A DNA stretch of 32,992 bases from an uncultured Clostridium sp. (GCA_900543695.1 UQSG01000028.1:1-32992); one strand, 5' to 3'. Positions 23,624 to 31,523 are shown, counted from the stretch's first letter. The notes: generated from the letters alone by a model not told the origin. Translations and numbers: made by a program.

Positions 23624-24166
23624 GTGAACTGGATTGACGAAGTGAGGCAAAAAATAAAGCGAAAAAATCAGATTCTTTTTTCAAAAGATTCTGTGTATTT
23701 ACAGGATTTCATCCATTTGCTTGAAAGCATGAATCACCGCGTGACGATACTGTGGGCCTTTGACTTTGCAGCGGAGTCCGTCCGGCGCTTTGAGGAAAGA
23801 TATCCGAAGGAAAGACGTCCGCGGGAGGCTGCCGCAGCGGCCCGGGAATGGGCGGCGGGTAAAATCAAAATGCGGCCTGCGCAAAGAAAAATACTCGATT
23901 GTCATGCCGCTGCGAAGGATTTATTCGACAGGGAGGGCGCTGCGATTTGCCATTCCATAGGGCAGGCCTGCGCCGTCGTCCATAGGGCAGGCCATGCCAT
24001 CGGATATCCGATTTACGATCTGACTGCGCTTATTTACCATTATGGAATTGATAACTGCGTTTCTGTGGTTGAAGACAGAAAGCAGGAATATATCGACCGG
24101 CTGCTGTACTGGGAGAATCGTTTACAGGACTGTAAGGGCGAGTGGGCAGAATTCCTGCTTCGGTAA
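23624..24166 (+). CDS. Imm5-like putative immunity protein
   Basis: A 180-residue, alanine-rich helical protein. The pattern RPREAAAAAREWAAGKI followed by a long Ala/His helix (CHAAAKDL, HRAGHAIGYPIY) resembles the Imm-5 family, proposed immunity proteins of polymorphic toxin systems. No toxin gene is beside it, so an immunity function is unproven; many Imm5-like genes are orphans. The start is a GTG at 23624 with GAGGGAG just upstream. The upstream macro-domain gene is 18 bases away, suggesting co-transcription. Confidence 0.6.
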   Translation: MNWIDEVRQKIKRKNQILFSKDSVYLQDFIHLLESMNHRVTILWAFDFAAESVRRFEERYPKERRPREAAAAAREWAAGKIKMRPAQRKILDCHAAAKDLFDREGAAICHSIGQACAVVHRAGHAIGYPIYDLTALIYHYGIDNCVSVVEDRKQEYIDRLLYWENRLQDCKGEWAEFLLR

Positions 24167-24279
24167 AAGGATTTGCCGCAAAAAACGCGGCGCTTGATTC
24201 GGGAGACAAAATGTCGCCTGCCATGCGACCAAACCCAAGATGATTTCTTCTATCCTGTGACTGAATAGGAGGAATCATT

Positions 24280-24945
24280 ATGAGAAAAAATGTAACCGAG
24301 ATTGTCTTTATCCTTGACCGCAGTGGTTCTATGAGCGGGCTGGAGGCCGATACGATCGGCGGCTTTAACGCCATGCTCGAGCAGCAGAAGCGCTCGGACG
24401 GCGAGGCGCTCGTTTCCGCGGTGCTTTTTGACGATGAGAGCAGGGTGCTCTATGACCGCGTGAACATTAGGGAGATTCCGCGCATGACCGACAGAGACTA
24501 TACCGTCCGGGGAAGCACGGCGCTGCTGGACGCAGTTGGCGGCGCAATCCATCACATTGGAGTGGTTCATAAGTATGCCCGTGCGGAGGATGTTCCGGAG
24601 CATACCCTGTTTATTATCGTGACCGACGGCAAGGAAAACGCCAGCCGATTCTACTCAGGTGCCCGTGTAAAACAAATGATCGAAAAGCGGAAAGCAGAGT
24701 GCGGCTGGGAGTTTCTGTTCCTCGGCGCGAACATCGACGCGGTCGAAACGGCGCGGCAGGTTGGGATCGACGCGGAACGAGCCGTGACGTACAGCTCCGA
24801 CAGTGCCGGTACAAAGCTTAACTACGAGGTGCTGAGCGATGCGATTTCCGCAGTCCGGTGCAGCATGCCTCTGGGTACGGATTGGAAGCGCCGGATTGAA
24901 GAGGACCGCAAAAAACGCGGCAGACAGCGGAAGCGGCCGCGCTAA
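24280..24945 (+). CDS. von Willebrand factor A domain protein
   Basis: A 221-residue cytosolic vWA domain with an intact metal-ion-dependent adhesion site: DRSGSMS at residues 13-19, the conserved Thr in GSTALLDAVG, and the Asp in FIIVTDGKEN. Such stand-alone TerY-like vWA proteins act as scaffold partners; no AAA+ or kinase partner is encoded nearby. GGAGGAA precedes ATG 24280. The C-terminus is strongly basic (RKKRGRQRKRPR). Its stop overlaps the stop of the convergent LacI-type gene by 4 bases. Confidence 0.85.
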   Translation: MRKNVTEIVFILDRSGSMSGLEADTIGGFNAMLEQQKRSDGEALVSAVLFDDESRVLYDRVNIREIPRMTDRDYTVRGSTALLDAVGGAIHHIGVVHKYARAEDVPEHTLFIIVTDGKENASRFYSGARVKQMIEKRKAECGWEFLFLGANIDAVETARQVGIDAERAVTYSSDSAGTKLNYEVLSDAISAVRCSMPLGTDWKRRIEEDRKKRGRQRKRPR

Positions 24946-25961
24946 ACCGGCAGGGAACCCGCCTCGTATCGGAGGATTTCGGACGGAACATAATATTCAT
25001 GCTGATCCGGCAGCTGGCCGGACGTACAATAGCTTCTTGCGATTTCCGCCGCCAGTTTTACCTGCCCCGCGATATTCTGCTTCACAACCGCCGACAGGAT
25101 CCGATCTGCGGCGTATTGCCCGTTCGCAGGATCGTCTTCAAAACCTACGCAGCAAATTTGCCCTTCTTTTCCAAGCTTTTTTATTGCGCCGCATACGTAC
25201 GGGGTGTAGCCGTCCGGAGAAAAGATGCAGTCGAAGGGGAATTGCTCGTGGATGGAATGCAGGAGCCTCGCGAGCCGGGACGCATAATCTTTGGTTTTTA
25301 TAAGGGGAAAGTGAATTAACCGGAAGCGGTATTTGCCGGATTGTCTGAGCCGCCCGGTAAATCCTTCCACGCGCCGGACATGATTTTTCATTTCGCTGCA
25401 GTAAAAAATAAGGATATTTTCCCCGGAAGAATCCTGCTGTTCATAGTATTCCGCCAGCATCCTGCCGTCCATGTAGGCGTCGCTTCCGATAAAGTAAATC
25501 TGATCGCCTGTGATATCGCCGTCTTCTGTGAGCAAAAAAACGGGAACGGCGCAGGAAACAGTTCGAATCGCCTGAATAACAGACGGAGAAAACGGAGTGG
25601 ACAGCAGGATACTTTTCGCACCGCAGCGGAATGCGTGCTCAAGATATTTCACAATAATATATTCATTCTCCCGATTCGAAGAAATGCTGGAATAGATATT
25701 CAGCTTGTCACGTTCTCCCAAATATTCGCTTTCCAGCGAAAAAGAGAGTTCATGCCAGAAAAAAACAGGGACGTCCGGTAAAATCGCATAAATTTCAATG
25801 TCGGCGGGAGCAGGCACTTCGATCGCATGCTCGGCGATATAGCGATAAATCTGATATCTCCGGTCTGCCTGAACCCCGCCGCGGTGATTCATCACTTTGG
25901 AAACTGCAGAAGCGCTGCTCTGTGTGGCCTGCGCGATTTCCGCAATACATTTGTGCAACAT
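24942..25961 (-). CDS. LacI/GalR family transcriptional regulator
   Basis: A 339-residue repressor-type protein: an N-terminal HTH (IAEIAQATQSSASAVSKVMNHRGG, somewhat divergent from the LacI consensus) and a periplasmic-binding-protein-like effector domain from about residue 55, with QIYFIGSDAYMDGRMLAEYY and CIFSPDGYTPYVCGAIKKLG typical of the sugar-binding fold. ATG 25961 lies 9 bases after GAGGTG; the frame stays open to 26258 but nothing supports those codons. It is divergent from the GH28-like surface enzyme, so it probably senses a sugar and controls that gene. Confidence 0.85.
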   Translation of the reverse strand: MLHKCIAEIAQATQSSASAVSKVMNHRGGVQADRRYQIYRYIAEHAIEVPAPADIEIYAILPDVPVFFWHELSFSLESEYLGERDKLNIYSSISSNRENEYIIVKYLEHAFRCGAKSILLSTPFSPSVIQAIRTVSCAVPVFLLTEDGDITGDQIYFIGSDAYMDGRMLAEYYEQQDSSGENILIFYCSEMKNHVRRVEGFTGRLRQSGKYRFRLIHFPLIKTKDYASRLARLLHSIHEQFPFDCIFSPDGYTPYVCGAIKKLGKEGQICCVGFEDDPANGQYAADRILSAVVKQNIAGQVKLAAEIARSYCTSGQLPDQHEYYVPSEILRYEAGSLPV

Positions 25962-26020
25962 GGCTGAAAGCACCTCAGAATTTTTAGACTTAATGTACAT
26001 AAACAGAAAAATTATACTGC

Positions 26021-26037
26021 CTATAATTATATTATAG
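26021..26037. promoter_or_regulatory. Palindrome, candidate operator for the LacI-type regulator
   Basis: CTATAAT and ATTATAG flank a 3-base centre, a perfect 7-bp inverted repeat. It covers the -10 box of the regulator gene's promoter and lies 37 bases upstream of the divergent gene. Position suits an operator for both; AT-rich sequence makes chance symmetry possible. Confidence 0.4.
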
Positions 26038-26054
26038 TATTCACTTTTTATCAA
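26026..26054 (-). promoter_or_regulatory. Promoter of the LacI-type regulator
   Basis: On the minus strand TTGATA (26054-26049) and TATAAT (26031-26026) with an exact 17-base spacer. Transcription would start near 26019, 58 bases before the ATG. I could not find an equally good promoter for the divergent gene. Confidence 0.6.
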
Positions 26055-26073
26055 GATAAGGAGGTCTTGCCGA

Positions 26074-29000
26074 ATGAATCGGAAAAGAAGCCGGTGGCTT
26101 GCCGGACTGCTCACGCTTATGCTTGGAATCTCGGCGTTTCCTGTCAATCCGCGTTCCGCGGAAGCTGCATTTGAGGGATGGGCCGTTGATGAAACGCAGT
26201 GGACATATTCTGAAAACGGCGCCGTGATCACTTCGAAAGGCAATGTGATTGACTCCATACAATCTGCCGGAACGGTAAGCGCAAATAAGATTGATTTCTC
26301 AGCGGCGATACAGCGCGTACAGAGCGATGTAGATGGAAATATAGGATTATATTACCGATGCCAAACAGGAGAGGATTACTTTTTTGAGTACAATTCCGTC
26401 CTGAATTTTCTGAGAATCCGGAAGCTGGTCAATGATGCTGCCGTTACGGAAGAAATCGTGCCGTATATTATGGAGCTCGGAGAATGGTATGATTTCAGTG
26501 TGATATTAAAGGAGACAAGCATTGAATTTTATGTCAATCATACGCTGATGATGACGCAGGCAGGGGAGTTTGGAACGGTTTTTCAGAACGGCACCTGTCA
26601 GATACAGGGATACAACACGGTTCTGTCCTTACGGGACTGTGCATTTTCTCAGTATGACGAAACGGATTCGGGTGAAACAGACTGGGTTTACAATCAAAAC
26701 TGGATACTTGGCGAAGACGGCGCGGTTACGTCCAACGGAACGGAGCAGATTTGTCAAATTGAAGCGCGCGGCTCCGTCTGTGTAAATAATATTGAATTTT
26801 CAGCGAAAATAGAGCAGGTTCGCAGCGACGTTGACGGAAACGTAGGAGTGTATTACCAATGCTCCAACGGAGAAGATTTCTTTTTTGAATATAATACGGT
26901 GCTGCATCTTGCAAGGATCAGACGATTTACCGCCGGAGCCGATAACCATATTTCACCTGCGCGTTCCGTAACGCTTACAGAAGGCGAATGGCATGATTTT
27001 AAGGTGATTCTGGATGAAGATATTGTTGTTTTTTACATTGACGGACAAATTGTCGGCTCCGCGGAGGGATCGTATGGAAATATCTTTGAAAACGGCCGAT
27101 GCAGGATCCAGGGCTACAATACTACGATTTCGGTAAAATTAGACAATCTGGAAAACGACACGGAAACCGTATATAAGTACGATTTCGAATTTCAGAAGGC
27201 TTCCTCTGTAAACGGTTTTACCGCACAAAACGGGAGCGTTTCCTATCAGGACGGACGGCTGATCAACAACATACAGGGAGCGGATTCCGCTCTGGCGACG
27301 CCTGTGCTTCAAACCGCGGCAGGCAGCCAATATTCTGCCCTTCTGCCTCTTAGAAACACTGTTTTCATACGAATGAAGAATAATACAAATGCTGAGCAGC
27401 TCAAAATAAGCGTTATTACAACGAATCAAACAAATTATTCTGAATTTACAGAAAAACTTGTGGAGATTTCCCCGAACTCTGATTTCTGCTCCTATTTTAT
27501 GAATCTGTCTGATCTGAATCTGAGCGGATATCTGCGTCAGATCCGGCTGGAGCCGATCGGAGCCGCATCGGGAAGCATTGAAATAGACGCCATTTCTTTT
27601 GAGCGGGAAGCGCCGATCGAGGAAACGGCTGGCACGGTTCTGGCGTGTACGGCGGATCAAAGCACCGTCACCGTAAAAGGAAGACTTAAGGAAGAATACA
27701 GGAACAAGCGGGTTTCTTTATATGAGACGACGCTTGCAAATGTTTCTGAAAAAATCAGCGGTACGCCGCTGGCTTCTGTAACGGCGGACGGTCTGGATTT
27801 CACCATCCAAATTCCGCTATATGACGGAACGGTATCCCGCCTGTCATCATTATTCCTTGTGGGAGCGGAGGGCGTAAAATGCGGCGGCTCTTTCAGAATT
27901 TCCAATTATAGGGACTTTCAGGAGAATCCCTATGAATTTTCGCTGCCTTCTTTCAGCGTCCGCGTTACCGACGCGCCTTATTCCGCGCAAGGAGACGCTT
28001 TTACGGATGATACGCGGGCAATCCAGTCGGCAATTGACGAAGTATATCAGCGGGGAGGAGGAACGGTTATTTTACCGGGCGAGCCTGAAAATCCGTACGG
28101 AAGGCGCTATATTGTGACGCATCTTGTGCTGAAGGATAACGTAGAACTCAGAATTGAACACGGCGCTGTGCTATGGCAGTCTCCCCGTATTGAGGAGTAT
28201 CAATATGAAGCGGTGTATGGGCACGATATCGTAATGCCTGGCGTTAATTGGACACATGCTGCTCTGACAAACAATCTTCCGCTGATATATGCATATGAAG
28301 CGGAACAGGTTCGCGTAACCGGCGGCGGCATAATACGGTCTATGGATGCGGGCAGCGAATGTGCGGACGGGGTGGATGGCAGTACGATCTGGACCGGCTG
28401 TCCTTCCAGAATCCATGTCATTCCGATTGGATTCTATGGATGTAAAAATGTAGAAATATCGGATGTAACGCTTCTTCGCACCAACTGTTACCATATCTTA
28501 ACGTATGCCTGTGAAAATGTTTATATCGGAAACGTCGTCATGAAAGAAGTAACATGCGCCAGCGGCGACGGCATTTCTCTCGCGGTAGGGACACACGACG
28601 TCATGATCAGCCGCTGCTTCCTGTATTCGAACGATGACAGCGTAGTGCTGTGCTCCAGTTATAATGATCCTCGCGGCGTTAAATGGTGGAAAGCCGACCC
28701 GGAACGTGACAATTCCATCTGCAATGTTACCGTTTGCCACAGCTATTTTGTCGGAGGGCATGGCGTTACTTTTATTACGTGGGGAACGGATAACCCCGAT
28801 CTGTCGCAAAATGAAATCAGGAATATTCATGTCTACGATAATGTTCTGAACTGGATCGGCACATGGCCTGACAACCCGTATTATGGAAATGAGGTGTTTG
28901 ACAATACGGAGACAGACGACTATTCGCCTGTCAAGCAGGTTCGCATTACAAACAACAGAATTTTAACTGCGCCTGATCTGGGCCCGATACAGGCGACCGA

Positions 29001-29634
29001 TCTGGTGTCGGACACAAACCTTCACAGCAGCGAGCAATTTCAAAACGGCGATTTCGAGCGGCATGACGCGCTGCATCCGGAATGGACCTCGGGTCTTTCA
29101 AACTGGACGGTGCAGGAAAAAGGAGGAACCGCCTCTGTGGTGAAACGGGAAGAGGGATATTGCGGCGCAATTTCAGGAAAAGCCATATTGGCGCAGGGGC
29201 TCTATCAGAAAAAGGGGGGACACCGTTTTTCTGCAGAGGTTAAGGTTGAAGCCGGAACTGCGCGCATATTCGTATGCGATATTCTGACCGGGGAAATTCT
29301 GGCGGACAAATATATTACGGAAAATGAGTTTTCCGTTGCTTCGCTCACATACTTCGGAACAGACCGTAACCTGTATCTCGGAATAGAAGCGCTGACGGAT
29401 GATGCGGTTGTATACATAGATGATGCGAAGGTTGAATCCATCCCGGATGCTGATGTAAATCCGGAAAAAATATCGGATCCGTCTGAGCCTGAACCGACAG
29501 ATCCTGACCAGACGGAAAATCCGGTAACAGGGGAAGATGCATATCCTGCCCTTATATCCTGGCTGCTGTTTCTTTGCTTAGCGGCTTTTTCCGTACTTCG
29601 CAGAAGCTGCAGGCTTAAGCAGCGGAAAAGCTGA
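26074..29634 (+). CDS. Secreted, wall-anchored GH28-like beta-helix glycosidase
   Basis: A 1186-residue surface protein. A signal peptide covers residues 1 to ~32 (basic start, LLTLMLGISAF, cleavage near SAEAA). Two related ~165-residue lectin/LamG-like domains follow (about 33-198 and 206-355), each with a conserved SDVDGN...YY...GED.FFEYN..L segment. From ~625 a right-handed beta-helix carries GH28-like catalytic features: SGDG with D832, NDDS with D854 and D855, and GHG with H896. In polygalacturonases these acids and the histidine are catalytic. A ligand-binding-like domain (about 990-1125) follows, then a Pro/Asp/Glu-rich spacer and NPVTG (1149-1153) with a hydrophobic segment and basic tail, a sortase-type anchor with N for the usual L. 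Likely acts on plant or mucin glycans outside the cell. GGAGG precedes the ATG. Confidence 0.85.
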   Translation: MNRKRSRWLAGLLTLMLGISAFPVNPRSAEAAFEGWAVDETQWTYSENGAVITSKGNVIDSIQSAGTVSANKIDFSAAIQRVQSDVDGNIGLYYRCQTGEDYFFEYNSVLNFLRIRKLVNDAAVTEEIVPYIMELGEWYDFSVILKETSIEFYVNHTLMMTQAGEFGTVFQNGTCQIQGYNTVLSLRDCAFSQYDETDSGETDWVYNQNWILGEDGAVTSNGTEQICQIEARGSVCVNNIEFSAKIEQVRSDVDGNVGVYYQCSNGEDFFFEYNTVLHLARIRRFTAGADNHISPARSVTLTEGEWHDFKVILDEDIVVFYIDGQIVGSAEGSYGNIFENGRCRIQGYNTTISVKLDNLENDTETVYKYDFEFQKASSVNGFTAQNGSVSYQDGRLINNIQGADSALATPVLQTAAGSQYSALLPLRNTVFIRMKNNTNAEQLKISVITTNQTNYSEFTEKLVEISPNSDFCSYFMNLSDLNLSGYLRQIRLEPIGAASGSIEIDAISFEREAPIEETAGTVLACTADQSTVTVKGRLKEEYRNKRVSLYETTLANVSEKISGTPLASVTADGLDFTIQIPLYDGTVSRLSSLFLVGAEGVKCGGSFRISNYRDFQENPYEFSLPSFSVRVTDAPYSAQGDAFTDDTRAIQSAIDEVYQRGGGTVILPGEPENPYGRRYIVTHLVLKDNVELRIEHGAVLWQSPRIEEYQYEAVYGHDIVMPGVNWTHAALTNNLPLIYAYEAEQVRVTGGGIIRSMDAGSECADGVDGSTIWTGCPSRIHVIPIGFYGCKNVEISDVTLLRTNCYHILTYACENVYIGNVVMKEVTCASGDGISLAVGTHDVMISRCFLYSNDDSVVLCSSYNDPRGVKWWKADPERDNSICNVTVCHSYFVGGHGVTFITWGTDNPDLSQNEIRNIHVYDNVLNWIGTWPDNPYYGNEVFDNTETDDYSPVKQVRITNNRILTAPDLGPIQATDLVSDTNLHSSEQFQNGDFERHDALHPEWTSGLSNWTVQEKGGTASVVKREEGYCGAISGKAILAQGLYQKKGGHRFSAEVKVEAGTARIFVCDILTGEILADKYITENEFSVASLTYFGTDRNLYLGIEALTDDAVVYIDDAKVESIPDADVNPEKISDPSEPEPTDPDQTENPVTGEDAYPALISWLLFLCLAAFSVLRRSCRLKQRKS

Positions 29635-29787
29635 CTGTCACGGAGCATACTGCCTGTTTAAGAGTAAATTCCGTAAAAATAATGGATAAATATTGTGGTG
29701 CACTGTTTTCAGCTTGAATTGAATGATACACTCTGAATGCGCCCCCAAAAGGGCGGCAGCAGGCTAAAGCGTGACTCTTTGCAAAAT

Positions 29788-29828
29788 AGCCGCAAGCGAA
29801 ACACAGCTTGCGGCTGCGTGTTTCTTTT
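29788..29828. terminator. Terminator region with two mutually exclusive hairpins
   Basis: AGCCGCAAGC (29788-29797) pairs with GCTTGCGGCT (29806-29815), a perfect 10-bp stem. The overlapping GAAACAC (29798-29804) pairs with GTGTTTC (29818-29824), which runs directly into TTTT. Both cannot form at once. Position, about 150 bases after the surface-protein gene, fits a terminator; the first stem also works on the minus strand. Confidence 0.6.
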
Positions 29829-30159
29829 GCCTGTATTATGCAAAACCTTTGAATATCACCTGTAACAGGAATTCTATCGTAAGGATTTTCCGCCCAAAGC
29901 GCTTTATCGACAATAGCAGATACGATTTCTTTCATATTTCTTGATTTGAAGATCATTCCGGATGAACAATATCATAAACACCGTAATATTTTGAATATTG
30001 GCAAGCCGTGCTGAAAAAAGAAGCTGCCAAACGCCCTAAAAAAATACAGAAATACTCTATGCTTCTGCTTCTATGTATTCTTATTATTTATGCCGTTGTT
30101 TTGGGAACAGAGATTGTTCATTCTCTAAGCATTGTTTTTGGATAAATAGAAATGCGAGT
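29829..30159. other. Gene-poor spacer with short protein-like frames
   Basis: No convincing gene. A plus-strand frame from GTG 30008 to a stop at 30143-30145 would give 45 residues: a basic start (KKEAAKRPKKIQK) and one hydrophobic membrane segment (LLLLCILIIYAVVLG). It lacks a ribosome site. Protein-like stretches on the minus strand around 29860-30030 also have no starts or signals. Decayed genes seem likely. Confidence 0.35.
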
Positions 30160-30206
30160 ATTATACACAACCATAAATTGATTTTTTTGAAATTGTTGTG
30201 TATAAT
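30160..30206 (+). promoter_or_regulatory. Promoter bracketed by a perfect 12-bp inverted repeat (operator)
   Basis: ATTATACACAAC (30160-30171) and GTTGTGTATAAT (30195-30206) are exact inverted copies 23 bases apart. The downstream arm contains the TATAAT -10 box (30201-30206), and TTGATT (30178-30183) lies 17 bases before it as the -35 box. A repressor binding both arms would cover the promoter, the layout typical of autoregulated toxin-antitoxin operons. The start would be about 30212, almost at the first codon. Confidence 0.7.
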
Positions 30207-30222
30207 ATAAGTGGTGATGAAA

Positions 30223-30519
30223 ATGAACTTGCTGTTAAATCTGATTCTGCAAGAAAAACAGCGAATCGATTATATGCTGGAGCGTTATCAAGAGGAACTG
30301 GCCGAACTTCCAAAAGGAACAATCGCCGAAAAGAAAGTAAACGGAAAAACCTACTTTTACTTAAAATATCGAGATGGCAGGAAGGTTGTCTCTCAATATG
30401 TCAGCAAAAGGAATCTTGAGGATTTGCAGAAAAAACTTGAAAAAAGAAAACATATAGAGGCAATGATTCAATCTTTAGAGGAAGAAAAAAGAATTGCCGT
30501 GAAAGTACTGGAGGACTAA
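30223..30519 (+). CDS. Small coiled-coil protein, first gene of the DUF3990/DUF3791 cassette
   Basis: A 98-residue, lysine/glutamate-rich protein predicted to be two helical coiled coils (about 8-32 and 63-96) flanking a short beta hairpin, KTYFYLKYRDGRKVVSQYV. Related short proteins with a YxLxYRDGxKVxSxY core occur beside defence and toxin genes in Clostridia, as I recall; no function is established. Possible starts are GTG 30211, GTG 30214, ATG 30217 and ATG 30223. The last is chosen because GGTGAT (30213-30218) fits the anti-Shine-Dalgarno sequence. Candidate antitoxin or repressor for the palindromic promoter, by position only. The next gene starts 5 bases after its stop. Confidence 0.7.
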   Translation: MNLLLNLILQEKQRIDYMLERYQEELAELPKGTIAEKKVNGKTYFYLKYRDGRKVVSQYVSKRNLEDLQKKLEKRKHIEAMIQSLEEEKRIAVKVLED

Positions 30520-30524
30520 AAAAG

Positions 30525-31001
30525 ATGATACTGTATCATGGAAGTAATATTGTTGTGGCACAACCAAAGCTGATTCAGCAGAATCGATTTTTGGATTTCG
30601 GTTATGGGTTTTATACTACAACAAATAAGGAGCAGGCGATCAGTTTTGCAGATAAAGTTTTCAGACGGCGAAAAGAAGGAGATCGAGTGGTCAGCATCTA
30701 TGAATTGGACGAGGAAGCAGCTTTTACAGCGTGTTCGGTGCTAAAGTTTGATGCGCCAAATGCAGATTGGCTGGATTTCGTCTCGGAAAACCGATCTGGA
30801 ATATACAAAGGAGCACGTTATGACTTTGTTTTTGGTCCGGTTGCGAATGATGATGTTTATACCACTTTCACGCTTTATACCGCAGGTATATTGACAAGAG
30901 ATCAGACCTTGGCAGCACTAAAAGTAAAAAAGTTATATAATCAATTAGTAATCACATCAGAACAGGCACTAAAATACCTGACATTTGTTGGTACGCTTTA
31001 A
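30525..31001 (+). CDS. DUF3990 ADP-ribosyltransferase-like protein (candidate toxin)
   Basis: A 158-residue protein matching DUF3990, a family in the ADP-ribosyltransferase fold clan. The NAD-binding His would be H5 in LYHGSN, the aromatic of the second motif Y30 in DFGYGFYTT, and the late family signature YDFVFGPVANDD is at 99-110, with WLDFVSENR (82-90) before it. A canonical QxE/ExE glutamate is not obvious, so the catalytic acid is uncertain. GGAGG (30510-30514), inside the end of the preceding gene, serves its ATG. By fold and by its small-gene neighbours this is the likely effector, perhaps modifying nucleic acid or protein. Confidence 0.85.
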   Translation: MILYHGSNIVVAQPKLIQQNRFLDFGYGFYTTTNKEQAISFADKVFRRRKEGDRVVSIYELDEEAAFTACSVLKFDAPNADWLDFVSENRSGIYKGARYDFVFGPVANDDVYTTFTLYTAGILTRDQTLAALKVKKLYNQLVITSEQALKYLTFVGTL

Positions 31002-31015
31002 GAGGAGGGATTGTG

Positions 31016-31255
31016 ATGGAGCAAAAAAAGTTTGAATCTCTGTTGATTCTTCTGGTTCCTCAGATTGTCAGTCTGATTGTAGAGAACTTTAGAGAAGATG
31101 AATTATATGCATCTCAGAAATTCTATGAGTCAAAGGTATATGCAGCATTGGAGCAGGAAGAAACCAAGCTTTGGCATTATAGCGCGTTGACACTCTTTCA
31201 TATGTATGAAGAAGAATGTCAAACTGGGACATTTACCTATCCGGAGGAAATTTAA
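31016..31255 (+). CDS. Unknown 79-residue helical protein in the DUF3990 cassette
   Basis: A short, mostly helical, acidic protein with hydrophobic heptads (LLILLVPQIVSLIVENF) and a C-terminal LWHYSALTLFHMYEEE segment. I do not recognise a named family. The start is ATG 31016, 7 bases after GAGGAGG; an in-frame GTG at 31013 is less well placed. It lies between the DUF3990 and DUF3791 genes with gaps of 14 and 1 bases, so it is almost certainly part of the same unit, perhaps an antitoxin or adaptor. Confidence 0.75.
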   Translation: MEQKKFESLLILLVPQIVSLIVENFREDELYASQKFYESKVYAALEQEETKLWHYSALTLFHMYEEECQTGTFTYPEEI

Positions 31256-31256
31256 T

Positions 31257-31469
31257 ATGAGTAAAGCGGGAAATTTTTTGATATACTGTGTGGAGCAGTA
31301 TAAATCTGCAAAAAAAATGACAGGAAAACAGGTTGCCCAGTTATTCAGCAAATATAACGTATGGGATTATGTTTACAGCTGCTATGAAGCGTTACACACG
31401 ACGGGCAGCAATTATATTATTGAAGATATTGATTTGTATATCGAAGCGAGAAAGTCCGTGAAGGCATAA
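31257..31469 (+). CDS. DUF3791 domain protein
   Basis: A 70-residue protein with the DUF3791 pattern: FLIYCVEQYKSAKKMTGKQV, LFSKYNVWDYVYSCYEALHT, and the ending YIIEDIDLYIEARK. DUF3791 genes are, as I recall, regular neighbours of DUF3990 genes, which suggests a toxin-antitoxin relationship. ATG 31257 is one base after the previous stop and 6 bases after GGAGGAAA. Last gene of the cassette; a terminator follows 23 bases later. Confidence 0.85.
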   Translation: MSKAGNFLIYCVEQYKSAKKMTGKQVAQLFSKYNVWDYVYSCYEALHTTGSNYIIEDIDLYIEARKSVKA

Positions 31470-31492
31470 AAAACCTTGCAGCTGCCGAGTTC

Positions 31493-31523
31493 AGAACGCT
31501 CATTTTTCGGGCGTTCTTTTTTT
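31493..31523 (+). terminator. Rho-independent terminator of the DUF3990/DUF3791 cassette
   Basis: AGAACGC (31493-31499) and GCGTTCT (31511-31517) form a 7-bp stem with an 11-base loop, followed by a run of seven T. Confidence 0.85.

Noticed and set aside
25962..26258. N-terminal extension of the LacI-type regulator
   Set aside because: The open frame continues upstream, but it runs through the promoter region and into the opposite gene's signal peptide; the ribosome site and HTH position support ATG 25961.
29615..29956. 113-codon minus-strand frame ending in the surface-protein tail
   Set aside because: It crosses the strong hairpin terminator and has no ribosome site; the N-terminal part looks protein-like but cannot be supported as a gene.
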